NCBI RefSeq assembly: GCF_000295955.2 | Contig: NZ_ALXE01000021.1 | Location: forward strand, 248,001 to 312,000 | Origin: Pantoea sp. A4 | GTDB taxonomy: Bacteria; Pseudomonadota; Gammaproteobacteria; Enterobacterales; Enterobacteriaceae | DNA length: 64,000 nucleotides | Reading direction: 5' to 3' | Shown here: positions 44,128 to 51,770 of the stretch, piece by piece | Layout: each line of letters starts with the position of its first letter | Numbering within the stretch: the stretch's first letter is position 1 | Translations under genes and position numbers: made by a program | Notes under the pieces: generated by a model | Database searches by the model: none | The model's input: only the letters and a program-made list of their open reading frames with translations | Told to the model about the DNA's origin: nothing

Positions 44128-44334
44128 TTACAGGGTTTTAATATCCAGACGCTTTAGCGTTTTCTTTACAGAATCAATTGTCCACGGAGTTCCCCAACGG
44201 CTAAACACCCCTCGACTATTAAGGGCGTTCGCTAATGCTGTATAGCCGTAGCCGTATTCAATAAGCTCTTCAATGACTGGCTTCACTTTCGCATCAAAGA
44301 TAGCAGTCTTTTTATTACGAATATCTTCGTACAT
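44128..44334 (-). CDS. Small protein resembling the recombinase-domain helix of large serine recombinases
   Basis: 68 residues from ATG at 44334 (MYEDIRNKKTAIF), chosen because AAAGAGA lies 5 nt upstream; a 12-residue longer start at 44370 is possible. The stretch YGYTALANALNSRGVFSRWGTPWTIDSVKKTL, cited here by its parts ALANALNSRG and WTIDSVKKTL, looks like the pfam Recombinase helix-turn-helix that reads target DNA. It may be a stand-alone DNA-binding protein or regulator. Confidence 0.55.
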   Translation of the reverse strand: MYEDIRNKKTAIFDAKVKPVIEELIEYGYGYTALANALNSRGVFSRWGTPWTIDSVKKTLKRLDIKTL

Positions 44335-44481
44335 ATTAATCTCTTTATTTTTATTGTTATGGATGGCCATACATTATTAGATGGCCAACGAGAATGATAA
44401 GTTTTATTGAGAACGACACTATTAACAATGCCATCCATAGCGGAAAATTATTCATTTTTAACTTGCTTGTTACCTTAACTC

Positions 44482-45108
44482 CTACCACGGTTCAATTTCG
44501 GGGTCCACCTTTTTTACCTTTTCATGAGCAAAGTAGTACGGCTCATCATCTTTAACAGGAACAGCTATAAGAGGGGTTGGCTTGGCGTCACCTGTCTTGT
44601 AGGGTGCAGGTGACGCAGCAGCTTGTGGTGCTTCCTGTGAAGCCTCAGGAGGTGCTTTAAAGTTATTCTCTAAGCCCCCATCGCCAGCCTTAAGGTTAAC
44701 GCTCATCTTACGCAGAATGGACAAGACAGCTTCAACAGCCTTAGCACTGAATGCGCCAGAAATAACCTCCACCTTATTTATAGATTCACCGGCGCTGCCA
44801 CTTAAGCGTATAACCTCTTGGGGTGGTGTTACAGCATATACATTAGAGTTATCGAATCTGCGCTGAGCAGAAATTAAAAGTGCATCCTGCAACCATTTGA
44901 TACAGCGTTTAACCGTACGTTCTGGAATACCAAGCTCACGAGATAAGTGGGGAATGCTGGGGAATACTTTCCCTGCGTTCTCCTGTAATGATAGCAAGTA
45001 AAAGTAAACTGCCTTATCAGCAGGTGAGAATGCTTCACGCTTTCCTTTAACTGGCATAGAGGTAATACGTTGTACATCTGAATAGTGTTTAGTAAAAGTG
45101 TCTGTCAT
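44482..45108 (-). CDS. Winged-helix protein, possible replication initiator or regulator
   Basis: 208 residues. Residues about 25-95 look like an HTH_36/winged-helix domain: SPADKAVYFYLLSLQ, then FPSIPHLSRELGIPERTVKRC and WLQDALL. This fold is shared by many plasmid and phage replication proteins and regulators. The C-terminal third is rich in Pro and Ala (about 150-175) and ends acidic. RBS GGAGA precedes the ATG at 45108. The ribbon-helix-helix gene just upstream and 22-bp repeats beyond it fit a plasmid-like replication or control module, but no replication activity can be inferred from sequence alone. Confidence 0.6.
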   Translation of the reverse strand: MTDTFTKHYSDVQRITSMPVKGKREAFSPADKAVYFYLLSLQENAGKVFPSIPHLSRELGIPERTVKRCIKWLQDALLISAQRRFDNSNVYAVTPPQEVIRLSGSAGESINKVEVISGAFSAKAVEAVLSILRKMSVNLKAGDGGLENNFKAPPEASQEAPQAAASPAPYKTGDAKPTPLIAVPVKDDEPYYFAHEKVKKVDPEIEPW

Positions 45109-45145
45109 GTATGCGTCTCCAGAGATATGAGATAGATTTACTTAG

Positions 45146-45268
45146 TTACTTGCTGCTGATATATTCAGTAAGTACAAGAATGATTAAACGTTTGACGCTC
45201 ACTTCTTTTTGATTAGCCTTTTTTACTAGAGCCTCGTAAAGCTCCTTTCCTACTTTTAATGTCAGCAT
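45146..45268 (-). CDS. Small ribbon-helix-helix (CopG/Arc-like) protein, 40 residues
   Basis: Translated by eye: starts MLTLKVGKELYEALVKKANQ and ends LTEYISSK. A beta strand (LTLKV) followed by two helices with SVKRLI between them is the ribbon-helix-helix pattern of short repressors such as CopG. ATG at 45268 has GAGGA 8 nt upstream. It heads the minus-strand gene series, directly below two 22-bp tandem repeats that could be its operator. Confidence 0.65.
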   Translation of the reverse strand: MLTLKVGKELYEALVKKANQKEVSVKRLIILVLTEYISSK

Positions 45269-45290
45269 GTTTATATTCCTCTACAGATAC

Positions 45291-45329
45291 CTAGTGCCAA
45301 AATGGCCCCACCCTAGTGCCAAAATGGCC
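45291..45329. repeat. Two 22-bp tandem repeats (iteron- or operator-like)
   Basis: CTAGTGCCAAAATGGCC occurs at 45291-45307 and again at 45313-45329, exactly 22 bp apart, two helical turns. Each copy contains GCCAAAATGGC, which is nearly palindromic. They lie 23 bp upstream of the ribbon-helix-helix gene. Confidence 0.8.
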
Positions 45330-45673
45330 TACTATTAGATTAGTTATTAGATTAAAAAAACATATATATATAATCGTGCAGCTCCGCTGCGTTAAGGTTA
45401 CTTTTAATCAAGAGTGAAAAGTGTACATGCACAGCAAAGCTGCACATGTCGGAAAGGTCAAAGGAAATGCCTACAGCGTTACGCAAGAAACTCATTCAGC
45501 TAGCCATAGCCAGCTTCATAGCGTTTCAAAATCAAGAGCGTTCTTTGCAAAGCTAATCGAAGCCGTCCTAGGCTGAGGTAGCTTCATGCGTGCCTTTAGC
45601 CTGCCCGGCTAGGGCGTTCTGTTAGTTATTGAATAAGTCAAAACAAGAATGGTAGCAGGAACATTTCATATCC

Positions 45674-45794
45674 CTTATTATATAATACCACTTTTTTCAG
45701 GATTTGTGACAAACTATCTTCATAAAAACACTGATTATTATTATGTCCTTATAATATAATACCGCTTTTTTCAGAAATCCTGACAAACTATTTT
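45674..45794. repeat. Pair of 47-bp direct repeats, 74 bp apart
   Basis: Copies at 45674-45720 and 45748-45794 agree at 40 of 47 positions by eye. Each has ATATAATACC, a CTTTTTTCAG segment and TGACAAACTAT. The second copy contains CTGACA (45780-45785) 18 bp before TATTAA (45804-45809), a candidate promoter for the 37-codon gene. Confidence 0.75.
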
Positions 45795-45854
45795 GTAAAG
45801 AAATATTAAGTAACTGAATAACAATGATTTATTCTTTTCAATAAGAGGTAAGAA

Positions 45855-45968
45855 ATGAACCAGAAGAATCTGCGTAACCTGCGTAAAGCCTTGGGCTTTG
45901 TTCCATCTGCATCTCGTGACTACGTCACACGTACAGTGAAGACGGTGGCTGTGCCCACCAACCATTAA
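45855..45968 (+). CDS. Small basic protein of 37 residues
   Basis: Translated by eye: begins MNQKNLRNLRKALGFVPSAS and ends VAVPTNH. RBS AAGAGG lies 6 nt before ATG 45855, and a candidate promoter overlaps the second 47-bp repeat upstream. It is basic with an N-terminal amphipathic helix. I do not recognise it; small phage or plasmid regulators can look like this. It is the only plus-strand gene of the element besides the integrase. Confidence 0.5.
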   Translation: MNQKNLRNLRKALGFVPSASRDYVTRTVKTVAVPTNH

Positions 45969-46104
45969 AACCCCCAGAATACCACCCAGGAGACTCTCTG
46001 TTGCGTTATTAGTGCAAGGCAATAGGGTTGAAGCACTAATGTGGAAATCATCCTAGAATGCCTCCTGTGAGGCCTGATGGCATTTGTATATTGATGATAG
46101 CATT

Positions 46105-46626
46105 CTATTGGGTGGTACGAATCTCCACCAATGGTGGTAATTCGATAACACCACGTTCACGTTGAATTTTGACTTCCTCAATTTGAGGGAGTGTGATTAC
46201 TCCACGGTCAAACAAACGAGCAGTAAACTCGGGGCTAAGCTGAGCAATTACAACATAGGAATCACGCTTGGTGAGAGCGTAAGCCTGTGTGATGCGATTA
46301 CGCCCCATTGTATCGACAGTTTGTTCATCCTCAATTTGAGGTTGGAGGATGACACCTCTGGCGCTCCACTGCACGTTTCACACTGTCGTGACGTGACGTG
46401 ACGCTTGTCCACAGCGTAATAGCTGTATGTCTGTCCGTTCTGTGGATGGGTGTACGCCATTGCCGCATACCCCTTGATATTGAGAAAGCAAATCTGGATT
46501 CTCAGCTTCTCCCAGCTCTTCAAGCATGGTACGGATGTCCCTTGTTACATTGCGGTGCTCTTTCTCACATAGTTCCGCTATCTCACGTGAAGAAATAAAT
46601 GCTTCAAGGCTAAGTGTCACTAACAC
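46105..46626 (-). pseudogene. Frame-disrupted Rha-like phage regulatory protein gene
   Basis: Three minus-strand pieces together look like one Rha-family (phage_pRha) protein. 46626-46480 encodes SSREIAELCEKEHRNVTRDI and EELGE. Then, in another frame, about 46500-46395 encodes PQNGQTYSYYAVDKRHV. Then, back in the first frame, 46350-46105 encodes YALTKRDSYVVIAQLSPEFTARL. Two frame changes separate them. The second coincides with three tandem CGTGA pentamers (46387-46401). The C-terminal piece has three RGVI-x-x-P motifs. A decayed gene is most likely; sequencing error or programmed shifting cannot be excluded. Confidence 0.65.
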
Positions 46627-46758
46627 TGTGATAAAACTGGCACAAAACTGTCACTATCCTTCTCAGCGTCATTAATGCGGACAGGCATCTGTACACAGGC
46701 TTGTGCCAACAAGCCACTTCCCGTAAGCTGTTAATAGATGGAACAATTGTTATTCATA

Positions 46759-46845
46759 TGAATTTGACTCGGGGTGCTGCCTCCTTCCTGGATGCCGCTG
46801 AGAAACACCCGTTGAACCTGAACTGGATAATGCCAGCGGAGGGAA
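46759..46845 (+). repeat. Right 87-bp direct repeat (attR candidate)
   Basis: Identical over 87 bp to 40582-40668. It forms the body of the riboswitch in front of thiM. Identity begins just upstream of the aptamer and ends at GGGAA, exactly before the 3' strand of P1, which is supplied by native DNA. Confidence 0.9.
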
Positions 46846-46899
46846 GTCAGATGCCTGTCCGCATCTCTCTTCCTGCCTCTGGTCAGGAGCCTGATTACC
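46763..46899 (+). ncRNA. TPP riboswitch of thiMD (complete aptamer and expression platform)
   Basis: P1 pairs TTTGACT (46763-46769) with AGTCAGA (46845-46851). The aptamer core shows CTCGGGGTGC, GCTGAGA, ACCCGTTGAACCTG and GGATAATGCCAGCG, the THI box. Downstream TCCTG (46871-46875) can pair with CAGGA (46884-46888), which overlaps the thiM Shine-Dalgarno AGGAG. This suggests translational repression by TPP, as for E. coli thiM. The upstream DNA comes from the inserted element; a weak candidate promoter there is TTGTGC-17-TAAGCT (46701-46729). Confidence 0.92.
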
Positions 46900-47685
46900 G
46901 TGTCGCATACCTTTCTTTCCTCTGCGCAGCTCGCGCAAACGCTCGGGTTGTTACGCCAGCAGGCACCTTTAGTGCACTGTATGACCAATGATGTGGTCCA
47001 GACGTTTACCGCTAACGTGCTGCTTGCTCTCGGTGCTGCGCCAGCTATGGTGATTGACGCTGAGGAAGCTGAACAGTTCAGTGCTGTCGCCAGTGCACTT
47101 CTGATCAATGTCGGGACGCTGACGGTGGATCGCCGTGATGCGATGCAGCGAGCAATAGCCTCCGCCGATCAGGCGGGTACACCCTGGGTACTCGACCCGG
47201 TAGCAGTGGGGGCATTGAGCCTGCGTACTGCCTTTTGTCAGCAGATTCTGGCGGCCAGGCCTGCGGCTATTCGCGGTAATGCTTCTGAGATTCTGGCGTT
47301 GGCCCAGCAACAAGGCGGCGGACGTGGCGTTGACAGCCTGCACACTTCTGATCTGGCTATTGAGGCCGCGCAGCAGTTGGCAACACGCTTCAACACGATT
47401 GTCGCCGTCACAGGGGAGGTTGATTACATCACCGATGGCACCCGTACGCTGGCGGTGGCGGGTGGTGATACGATTCTGACTCGCGTGGTGGGCACGGGCT
47501 GTGCCCTGTCAGCCGTGGTGGCAGCATGCTGCGCGCTGCCTGGCGATCGTTTACAGCACGTCGCCAGTGCCTGTGCCATGGTCGCCCGTGCGGCGGAAGT
47601 CGCTGTCTCCCGTAGTCAGGGGCCGGGCAGTTTTGCCGTGGCGTTGCTGGATGGCTTGTGGTCACTGAATGTAGAGGAAGCATAA
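46900..47685 (+). CDS. thiM: Hydroxyethylthiazole kinase ThiM
   Basis: Salvage enzyme phosphorylating 4-methyl-5-(2-hydroxyethyl)thiazole for thiamine synthesis. Start GTG at 46900 with AGGAG 10 nt upstream. Length 261 aa (262 in E. coli). Conserved parts are [17 protein letters not shown] near 24, [15 protein letters not shown] and the catalytic GTGCALSAV near 192. It overlaps thiD by one base (TAATG). It is governed by the TPP riboswitch, whose 5' flank has been replaced by the inserted element. Confidence 0.96.
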   Translation: MSHTFLSSAQLAQTLGLLRQQAPLVHCMTNDVVQTFTANVLLALGAAPAMVIDAEEAEQFSAVASALLINVGTLTVDRRDAMQRAIASADQAGTPWVLDPVAVGALSLRTAFCQQILAARPAAIRGNASEILALAQQQGGGRGVDSLHTSDLAIEAAQQLATRFNTIVAVTGEVDYITDGTRTLAVAGGDTILTRVVGTGCALSAVVAACCALPGDRLQHVASACAMVARAAEVAVSRSQGPGSFAVALLDGLWSLNVEEA

Positions 47686-48485
47686 TGAAGCGTATTAATG
47701 CATTGACGATTGCCGGTACCGATCCCAGCGGTGGGGCCGGTATTCAGGCCGATCTGAAAGCTTTTTCTGCACTGGGTGCCTATGGCACCAGCGTCATTAC
47801 GGCGCTGGTGGCGCAAAATACCCGTGGCGTGCAGTCGGTCTATCGCATTGAACCTGACTTTGTGGCAGCACAGCTGGATTCGGTGCTGGATGATGTGCGT
47901 ATTGATAGCGCTAAAATTGGCATGTTGTCAGAAACCGCAATTGTTGAGGTGGTTGCCGAACGGCTGAAAAAAGCCAGCCTGCCGTTCGTGGTACTGGATA
48001 CCGTCATGGTGGCAAAAAGTGGTGATCCACTGCTCTCACCCGATGCGGTTGCCGCCGTGCGCGAGCTGTTATTGCCGCAGGTCTCCCTGATTACCCCCAA
48101 TCTTCCTGAAGCCGCCACGCTGCTGGGTACTGAGCATGCGCGCAATGAGCAGGAGATGTTGGCACAGGGCGAAGCATTAATCGCGCTGGGCTGTGAGGCA
48201 GTACTGATGAAAGGGGGTCATTTAAGCGACGGTGAAAGCCCAGACTGGTTAATGACTACGGCAGGCGCACAGCGCTTTACTGCACCGCGCGTGAATACTC
48301 GCAACACACACGGCACGGGTTGTACCTTATCTGCAGCGCTGGCGGCGCTACGTCCGCGTCATAACGACTGGGCGCAGACCGTCGCTGAAGCCAAAGCCTG
48401 GCTACAGCAGGCGCTAATGCAGGCCGATTCACTCGAAGTCGGCCATGGCATTGGTCCCGTTCACCATTTCCATCAGTGGTGGTAA
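47685..48485 (+). CDS. thiD: Hydroxymethylpyrimidine/phosphomethylpyrimidine kinase ThiD
   Basis: Phosphorylates HMP and HMP-P in the pyrimidine branch of thiamine synthesis. ATG at 47685 overlaps the thiM stop. 266 aa, the E. coli length. Substrate motif IAGTDPSGGAGIQADLK near 9-25 and the catalytic GTGCTLSAAL near 208 are intact. It is second and last in the thiMD operon, convergent with yegS. Confidence 0.97.
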   Translation: MKRINALTIAGTDPSGGAGIQADLKAFSALGAYGTSVITALVAQNTRGVQSVYRIEPDFVAAQLDSVLDDVRIDSAKIGMLSETAIVEVVAERLKKASLPFVVLDTVMVAKSGDPLLSPDAVAAVRELLLPQVSLITPNLPEAATLLGTEHARNEQEMLAQGEALIALGCEAVLMKGGHLSDGESPDWLMTTAGAQRFTAPRVNTRNTHGTGCTLSAALAALRPRHNDWAQTVAEAKAWLQQALMQADSLEVGHGIGPVHHFHQWW

Positions 48486-48516
48486 CTCCCTGAGGTGATT
48501 TGCGCGGCTTGCGACC

Positions 48517-49416
48517 TTACGCCAGTAAAGGGCAGTGAGGTGGCAAGCGGCAACTCACTGCATCCGGCATCACTTCAAGCGTAAATTCGCGCCCGCTCAG
48601 TGGCTCACCATCGAGGTTAAACGTCATTTCATGGGGTGAGCGGATCGTCAGTCTACGTAGCCGGGCGGCAACGATATTGGGGTTTTCTTCATTGCTGGTC
48701 AGTGAATGCAACAGGGTAGGCAATACTTCCTGTGCCGTGACGATACTCAGTTCAAGCAGACCATCATTGATACGCGCCTGTGGGCAAAGACGTTGACCGC
48801 CTCCGGCCTGTTGCCCATTGCCAATGCCAATCACCAGGGCATCACCTTGCCAGTGAAAGTCCTCCCCCTCGATCTCACAGCTGTCGGGTTTCAGCGTATC
48901 CATGCGCATCAGACCATGGATAAAGTAGGAGACGCCCCCCAGTGCTGCCTTGAGTTTTTCTGGCGTTTCGGTGGTGATACGCGTCCCGAAGCCACCAGTG
49001 GCCATATTAATAAAATAGCGATCCTGATTAACCCGAGCCAGATCCACCGACACTGCACGACCTTGTAAAGCGAGGCGCAGGGCAGGTTCCATTTCCGCAG
49101 GAATACCGGCACTGGTGGCAAAATCGTTCGCGGTGCCAAGGGGAAGAATACCCAACGCCGGGCGTTTGTCTGCGGGTAGTGCGGCTAACGCGGTGGCAAT
49201 TTCATTGATTGTGCCGTCTCCTCCGCCAGCAATGACCGTTGCAGCACCGAGTGACACCGCTTCCTCGACATAGCGTTTTCCATCCCCCTGTTCCCAGGTG
49301 ACACGCACAGCCAGTTGCGCACCTTCATCACGCAACAGGCCTACCGCACTGCGCAGCGCTTCATTACCGGCACCCTTGCCATTAAGAATCAGTACAGCTT
49401 GTGGTGTGTTGTCCAT
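48517..49416 (-). CDS. yegS: Lipid kinase YegS
   Basis: Diacylglycerol-kinase-fold protein of 299 aa (E. coli YegS 299) that phosphorylates phosphatidylglycerol in vitro. The nucleotide-binding motif [14 protein letters not shown] lies near 64-77, and [12 protein letters not shown] near 90. The second domain has [14 protein letters not shown]. The gene lies downstream of the CyaR sRNA gene on the same strand. Confidence 0.93.
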   Translation of the reverse strand: MDNTPQAVLILNGKGAGNEALRSAVGLLRDEGAQLAVRVTWEQGDGKRYVEEAVSLGAATVIAGGGDGTINEIATALAALPADKRPALGILPLGTANDFATSAGIPAEMEPALRLALQGRAVSVDLARVNQDRYFINMATGGFGTRITTETPEKLKAALGGVSYFIHGLMRMDTLKPDSCEIEGEDFHWQGDALVIGIGNGQQAGGGQRLCPQARINDGLLELSIVTAQEVLPTLLHSLTSNEENPNIVAARLRRLTIRSPHEMTFNLDGEPLSGREFTLEVMPDAVSCRLPPHCPLLA

Positions 49417-49488
49417 TGTCCTTCCCTTAAATGCGCATTGACTGAGGCAGTTATAGCACAGCGGGAGGGGGATTGAATTGAGACAAAA

Positions 49489-49570
49489 GAAAAACCCGCC
49501 CGGGGGAGCCGAGCGGGTGAATGAGGTAGTTCCTGGTACGGAAGCTGTTTTGTTATTGCTTGTTTTCAGC
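49489..49570 (-). ncRNA. cyaR: CyaR small RNA
   Basis: On the minus strand the RNA starts GCTGAAAACAAG. It contains GTACCAGGAACTACCTC (49539-49523), which matches the conserved target-pairing region of E. coli CyaR, and ends in a GC-rich terminator ACCCGC/GCGGGT followed by TTTTTCTTTT. Length is about 82 nt (87 in E. coli). A CRP-type site centred near 49612 lies about 42 nt upstream of the start, and TAGACT makes a -10. CyaR is a Hfq-dependent regulator repressing ompX, luxS, nadE and yqaE in E. coli. Confidence 0.9.
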
Positions 49571-49599
49571 AGGGGCGAGTCTAATCAACCCGCCAGGCG

Positions 49600-49625
49600 G
49601 GGTCTGTGATCGCGATCGGACTTCA
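49600..49625 (-). promoter_or_regulatory. CRP site for cyaR
   Basis: TGTGATCGCGATCGGA (49605-49620) fits TGTGA-N6-TCACA with two mismatches in one half. Its centre is about 42 nt before the cyaR start, the usual class II activation spacing. A second, divergent-looking site TGTGC-N6-TCACA lies near 49645-49660. Confidence 0.65.
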
Positions 49626-49667
49626 GCAATAAAACAGCAGAAAATGTGCAACTATTCACAATTTCCG

Positions 49668-50375
49668 CTAAACAAGCTGACAAATATCCGCTTCCCAGCG
49701 ATAGCCCATGCCATAAACCGCGCGAATAAACGGCTGTTCTGTATCCAGCTGCTCCAGCTTGCGGCGCAAATTTTTAATGTGGCTGTCGATGGTGCGATCG
49801 GTCACGACCCGATAGTCATCGTACAGATGGTTGAGCAACTGCTCGCGTGAGAACACCTTACCCGGTTCCAGCGACAACGTTTTCAGCAGCCGAAACTCGG
49901 CAGGTGTGAGATCCAGCGCCTGATCGCGCCAACTGGCAAAGAATCGACCTTCATCTACGCGCAGCAGTGAAGATTTGTGCGGCTCTTCTGGATTGCGTTT
50001 TACCCGACGCATAATGGTGCGCACGCGTGCGACCACTTCTCGCGGGCTAAATGGCTTACAGATGTAGTCATCGGCACCAATTTCCAGTCCCAACAGACGA
50101 TCAATCTCTTCGGTGCGTGCAGTCACCATAATGATGGGTAATTCAGAGAAACGGCGGATTTCACGACACAATGACAACCCATCCATGCCGGGTAGCATTA
50201 AATCTAGCAGGATTAAATCGGGTGGCGTCTGCTGCACATAGGCCAGCACTTCGCCCCCGTGGGCAATGTGGTGGGTGCGGTAGTTGGAAGAGTGGAGGTA
50301 ATCCATCATCAGTTGGGCCAGTTTTGGCTCATCTTCCACAATTAACACTAGCGGGTCGGTTTTTTCCTGGCTCAT
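49668..50375 (-). CDS. baeR: Response regulator BaeR
   Basis: OmpR-type envelope-stress response regulator activating mdtABCD, acrD and spy in E. coli. The 235-residue protein has the receiver domain with the phospho-acceptor Asp in [13 protein letters not shown] near 60, acidic pair VEDEP, and conserved Lys in CKPFSP. The C-terminal winged helix shows [13 protein letters not shown] and [15 protein letters not shown]. It lies 9 bp after baeS, last in the mdtABCD-baeSR operon. Confidence 0.97.
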   Translation of the reverse strand: MSQEKTDPLVLIVEDEPKLAQLMMDYLHSSNYRTHHIAHGGEVLAYVQQTPPDLILLDLMLPGMDGLSLCREIRRFSELPIIMVTARTEEIDRLLGLEIGADDYICKPFSPREVVARVRTIMRRVKRNPEEPHKSSLLRVDEGRFFASWRDQALDLTPAEFRLLKTLSLEPGKVFSREQLLNHLYDDYRVVTDRTIDSHIKNLRRKLEQLDTEQPFIRAVYGMGYRWEADICQLV

Positions 50376-50384
50376 GATCGGTTT

Positions 50385-51770
50385 TCAGTGTGGAACATGA
50401 GGTAATTGTAGCGTGATTTTCAGGCCACCTAAACGGGCGTCTGAAGCGGTCAGCGTACCGTTGTGTGCCTCGGCGATGTTCTGACAGATCGCGAGGCCAA
50501 GGCCAGAGCCGCCGCTGGCGCGATTTCGTGACCCTTCAGTACGGTAAAAACGTTCAAAAATACGCGCCTGATCCGCCGCATCGACCCCGGGTGCGCTGTC
50601 GGCGAACGTCAGCATCCAGAACTCCCCCTCACGCCAGGCGCGGATCTCGACTTCTCCGCCGCTGTGGGTGTAGCGCAGGCTGTTCTCCAGCAGGTTAATA
50701 AACAAATGGCTGAGCCGGTCCGGATCGCCGAAGAATGATGCATGTTCTGGAAGCTGCAATGACAAACGCAGGTTATGGCTGCGATAGCGCTCTGCAAAGC
50801 TACCGGCGCACACTTCTAACAGTTGCACCAGATCCACATTCTGTTTGCGATAGGCCAGGGCACCAGCATCTGAAAGCGACAGCTGATGCAGATCATCTAC
50901 CAGTTTTGTCAGAATCACGACTTCACTTTGCAGCGAGGCGATGGCGTCTGGAGTGGTTTTCCGCACCCCATCCTGTATAGCCTCAAGTTCACCGCGCAAA
51001 ATGGCGAGCGGTGTGCGCAGTTCATGGGAGATGTCGGCCATAAACGCGCGACGCATGGCCTCGTTTTTTTCCAGCGAGGAGGCGAGCAAATTAAAGTCGC
51101 GCGCCAGTTGGCCCAGTTCATCTTCACTGCCGACCTCAACGCGGGTGGAAAATTTCCCCGCAGCCAACTGGTGAGTACCATCCACCAGGCGTTTTACCGG
51201 GGCCAGCAAACCGCGCGCCATTAAATAGGTGACAAAGGCGGCCAGCAATGCCGAGAGAGCCACGATGATCCAACTGGTGCGTCGCTGCTGTTGATCAAAG
51301 TTGATATCGGTGCTGCGCGTCAGGCGCTCTGGCGGTGCGCCGACTACCCAGCCGACAATTTTACCGGTGCTGGTGGTGATGTTATGACGAAAACCGTTAT
51401 TCGGCATCGCATTGCGTGGCCCGCTCACGACATGGAACTGCTGATCGAGGATCCAGAACTGAGTCCGCCAGCCGTGTGGCGGCAACTGCGCACTCCGGTC
51501 CGGGTTCTGTTCCAGTGAGCGAAGTAGCGCAAACACCAGGCGGTCATTGTTGCGCAGGAACTCCCAGTTGCCGTGCTGCTCGTATTGATCGGCCAGGGCA
51601 TCGCTGAGCAGCGCCAGCCGTTGTTCATTGCCGCGTTTAATATAATCCACAAAACCATGTTCAAAGCTGAGGCGTACGCCCCAGTGCATGGTGATTAATA
51701 CCAGCAGGCACGTGGCAAAAATAGCGGTAAACAGCTTGGCACCGATACCGAAACGAAGCCGGGCTTTCAT
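50385..51770 (-). CDS. baeS: Sensor histidine kinase BaeS
   Basis: Inner-membrane sensor kinase partner of BaeR. 461 aa: N-terminal membrane segment (about 12-35), periplasmic domain, second membrane segment (about 168-190), HAMP, the phospho-acceptor His in [14 protein letters not shown] near 245, and a HATPase domain with [12 protein letters not shown] near 425. Start overlaps the mdtD stop by 4 bp, so expression is coupled to the efflux genes. Confidence 0.96.
   Translation of the reverse strand: MKARLRFGIGAKLFTAIFATCLLVLITMHWGVRLSFEHGFVDYIKRGNEQRLALLSDALADQYEQHGNWEFLRNNDRLVFALLRSLEQNPDRSAQLPPHGWRTQFWILDQQFHVVSGPRNAMPNNGFRHNITTSTGKIVGWVVGAPPERLTRSTDINFDQQQRRTSWIIVALSALLAAFVTYLMARGLLAPVKRLVDGTHQLAAGKFSTRVEVGSEDELGQLARDFNLLASSLEKNEAMRRAFMADISHELRTPLAILRGELEAIQDGVRKTTPDAIASLQSEVVILTKLVDDLHQLSLSDAGALAYRKQNVDLVQLLEVCAGSFAERYRSHNLRLSLQLPEHASFFGDPDRLSHLFINLLENSLRYTHSGGEVEIRAWREGEFWMLTFADSAPGVDAADQARIFERFYRTEGSRNRASGGSGLGLAICQNIAEAHNGTLTASDARLGGLKITLQLPHVPH

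Larger units (their letters stand above)
45269..45854. other. 586-bp AT-rich regulatory or origin-like region of the element
   Basis: No ORF. It contains the 22-bp tandem repeats, TATTAGATTA twice (45333, 45346), a run of AT dinucleotides near 45362-45372, a hairpin ACATG-CAGC/GCTG-CATGT (45425-45449) and the 47-bp repeat pair. It separates minus-strand genes from a plus-strand gene, so promoters for both directions are expected here. Confidence 0.5.
40582..46758. mobile_element. 6.2-kb integrative element inserted in the thiM TPP riboswitch
   Basis: The unit is 6177 bp from one repeat to the next, bounded by perfect 87-bp direct repeats. A tyrosine recombinase gene starts 81 bp inside the left repeat. 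Contents are a serine recombinase, five unknown or regulatory small genes on the minus strand, a 37-codon gene on the plus strand, two 22-bp tandem repeats, a pair of 47-bp repeats and a disrupted Rha-like gene. No capsid, terminase, relaxase or transposase gene is visible. It separates the presumed thi promoter from thiMD. Together this supports site-specific integration by a plasmid-like or satellite-like element. Confidence 0.85.

Noticed and set aside
45269-45854. CRISPR array, because of repeated motifs in the element.
   Set aside because: Only two copies of each repeat, no regular spacers and no cas genes in the window.
46105-46374. The 89-residue frame as an intact independent gene.
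   Set aside because: It starts in the middle of Rha-like similarity; the rest of the domain lies in two other pieces upstream, so a disrupted gene explains it better.
46701-46991. Plus-strand ORF running through the right riboswitch (and a similar open frame through the left copy).
   Set aside because: It overlaps the aptamer and the start of thiM in another frame, has no RBS, and the DNA is fully explained as a riboswitch.
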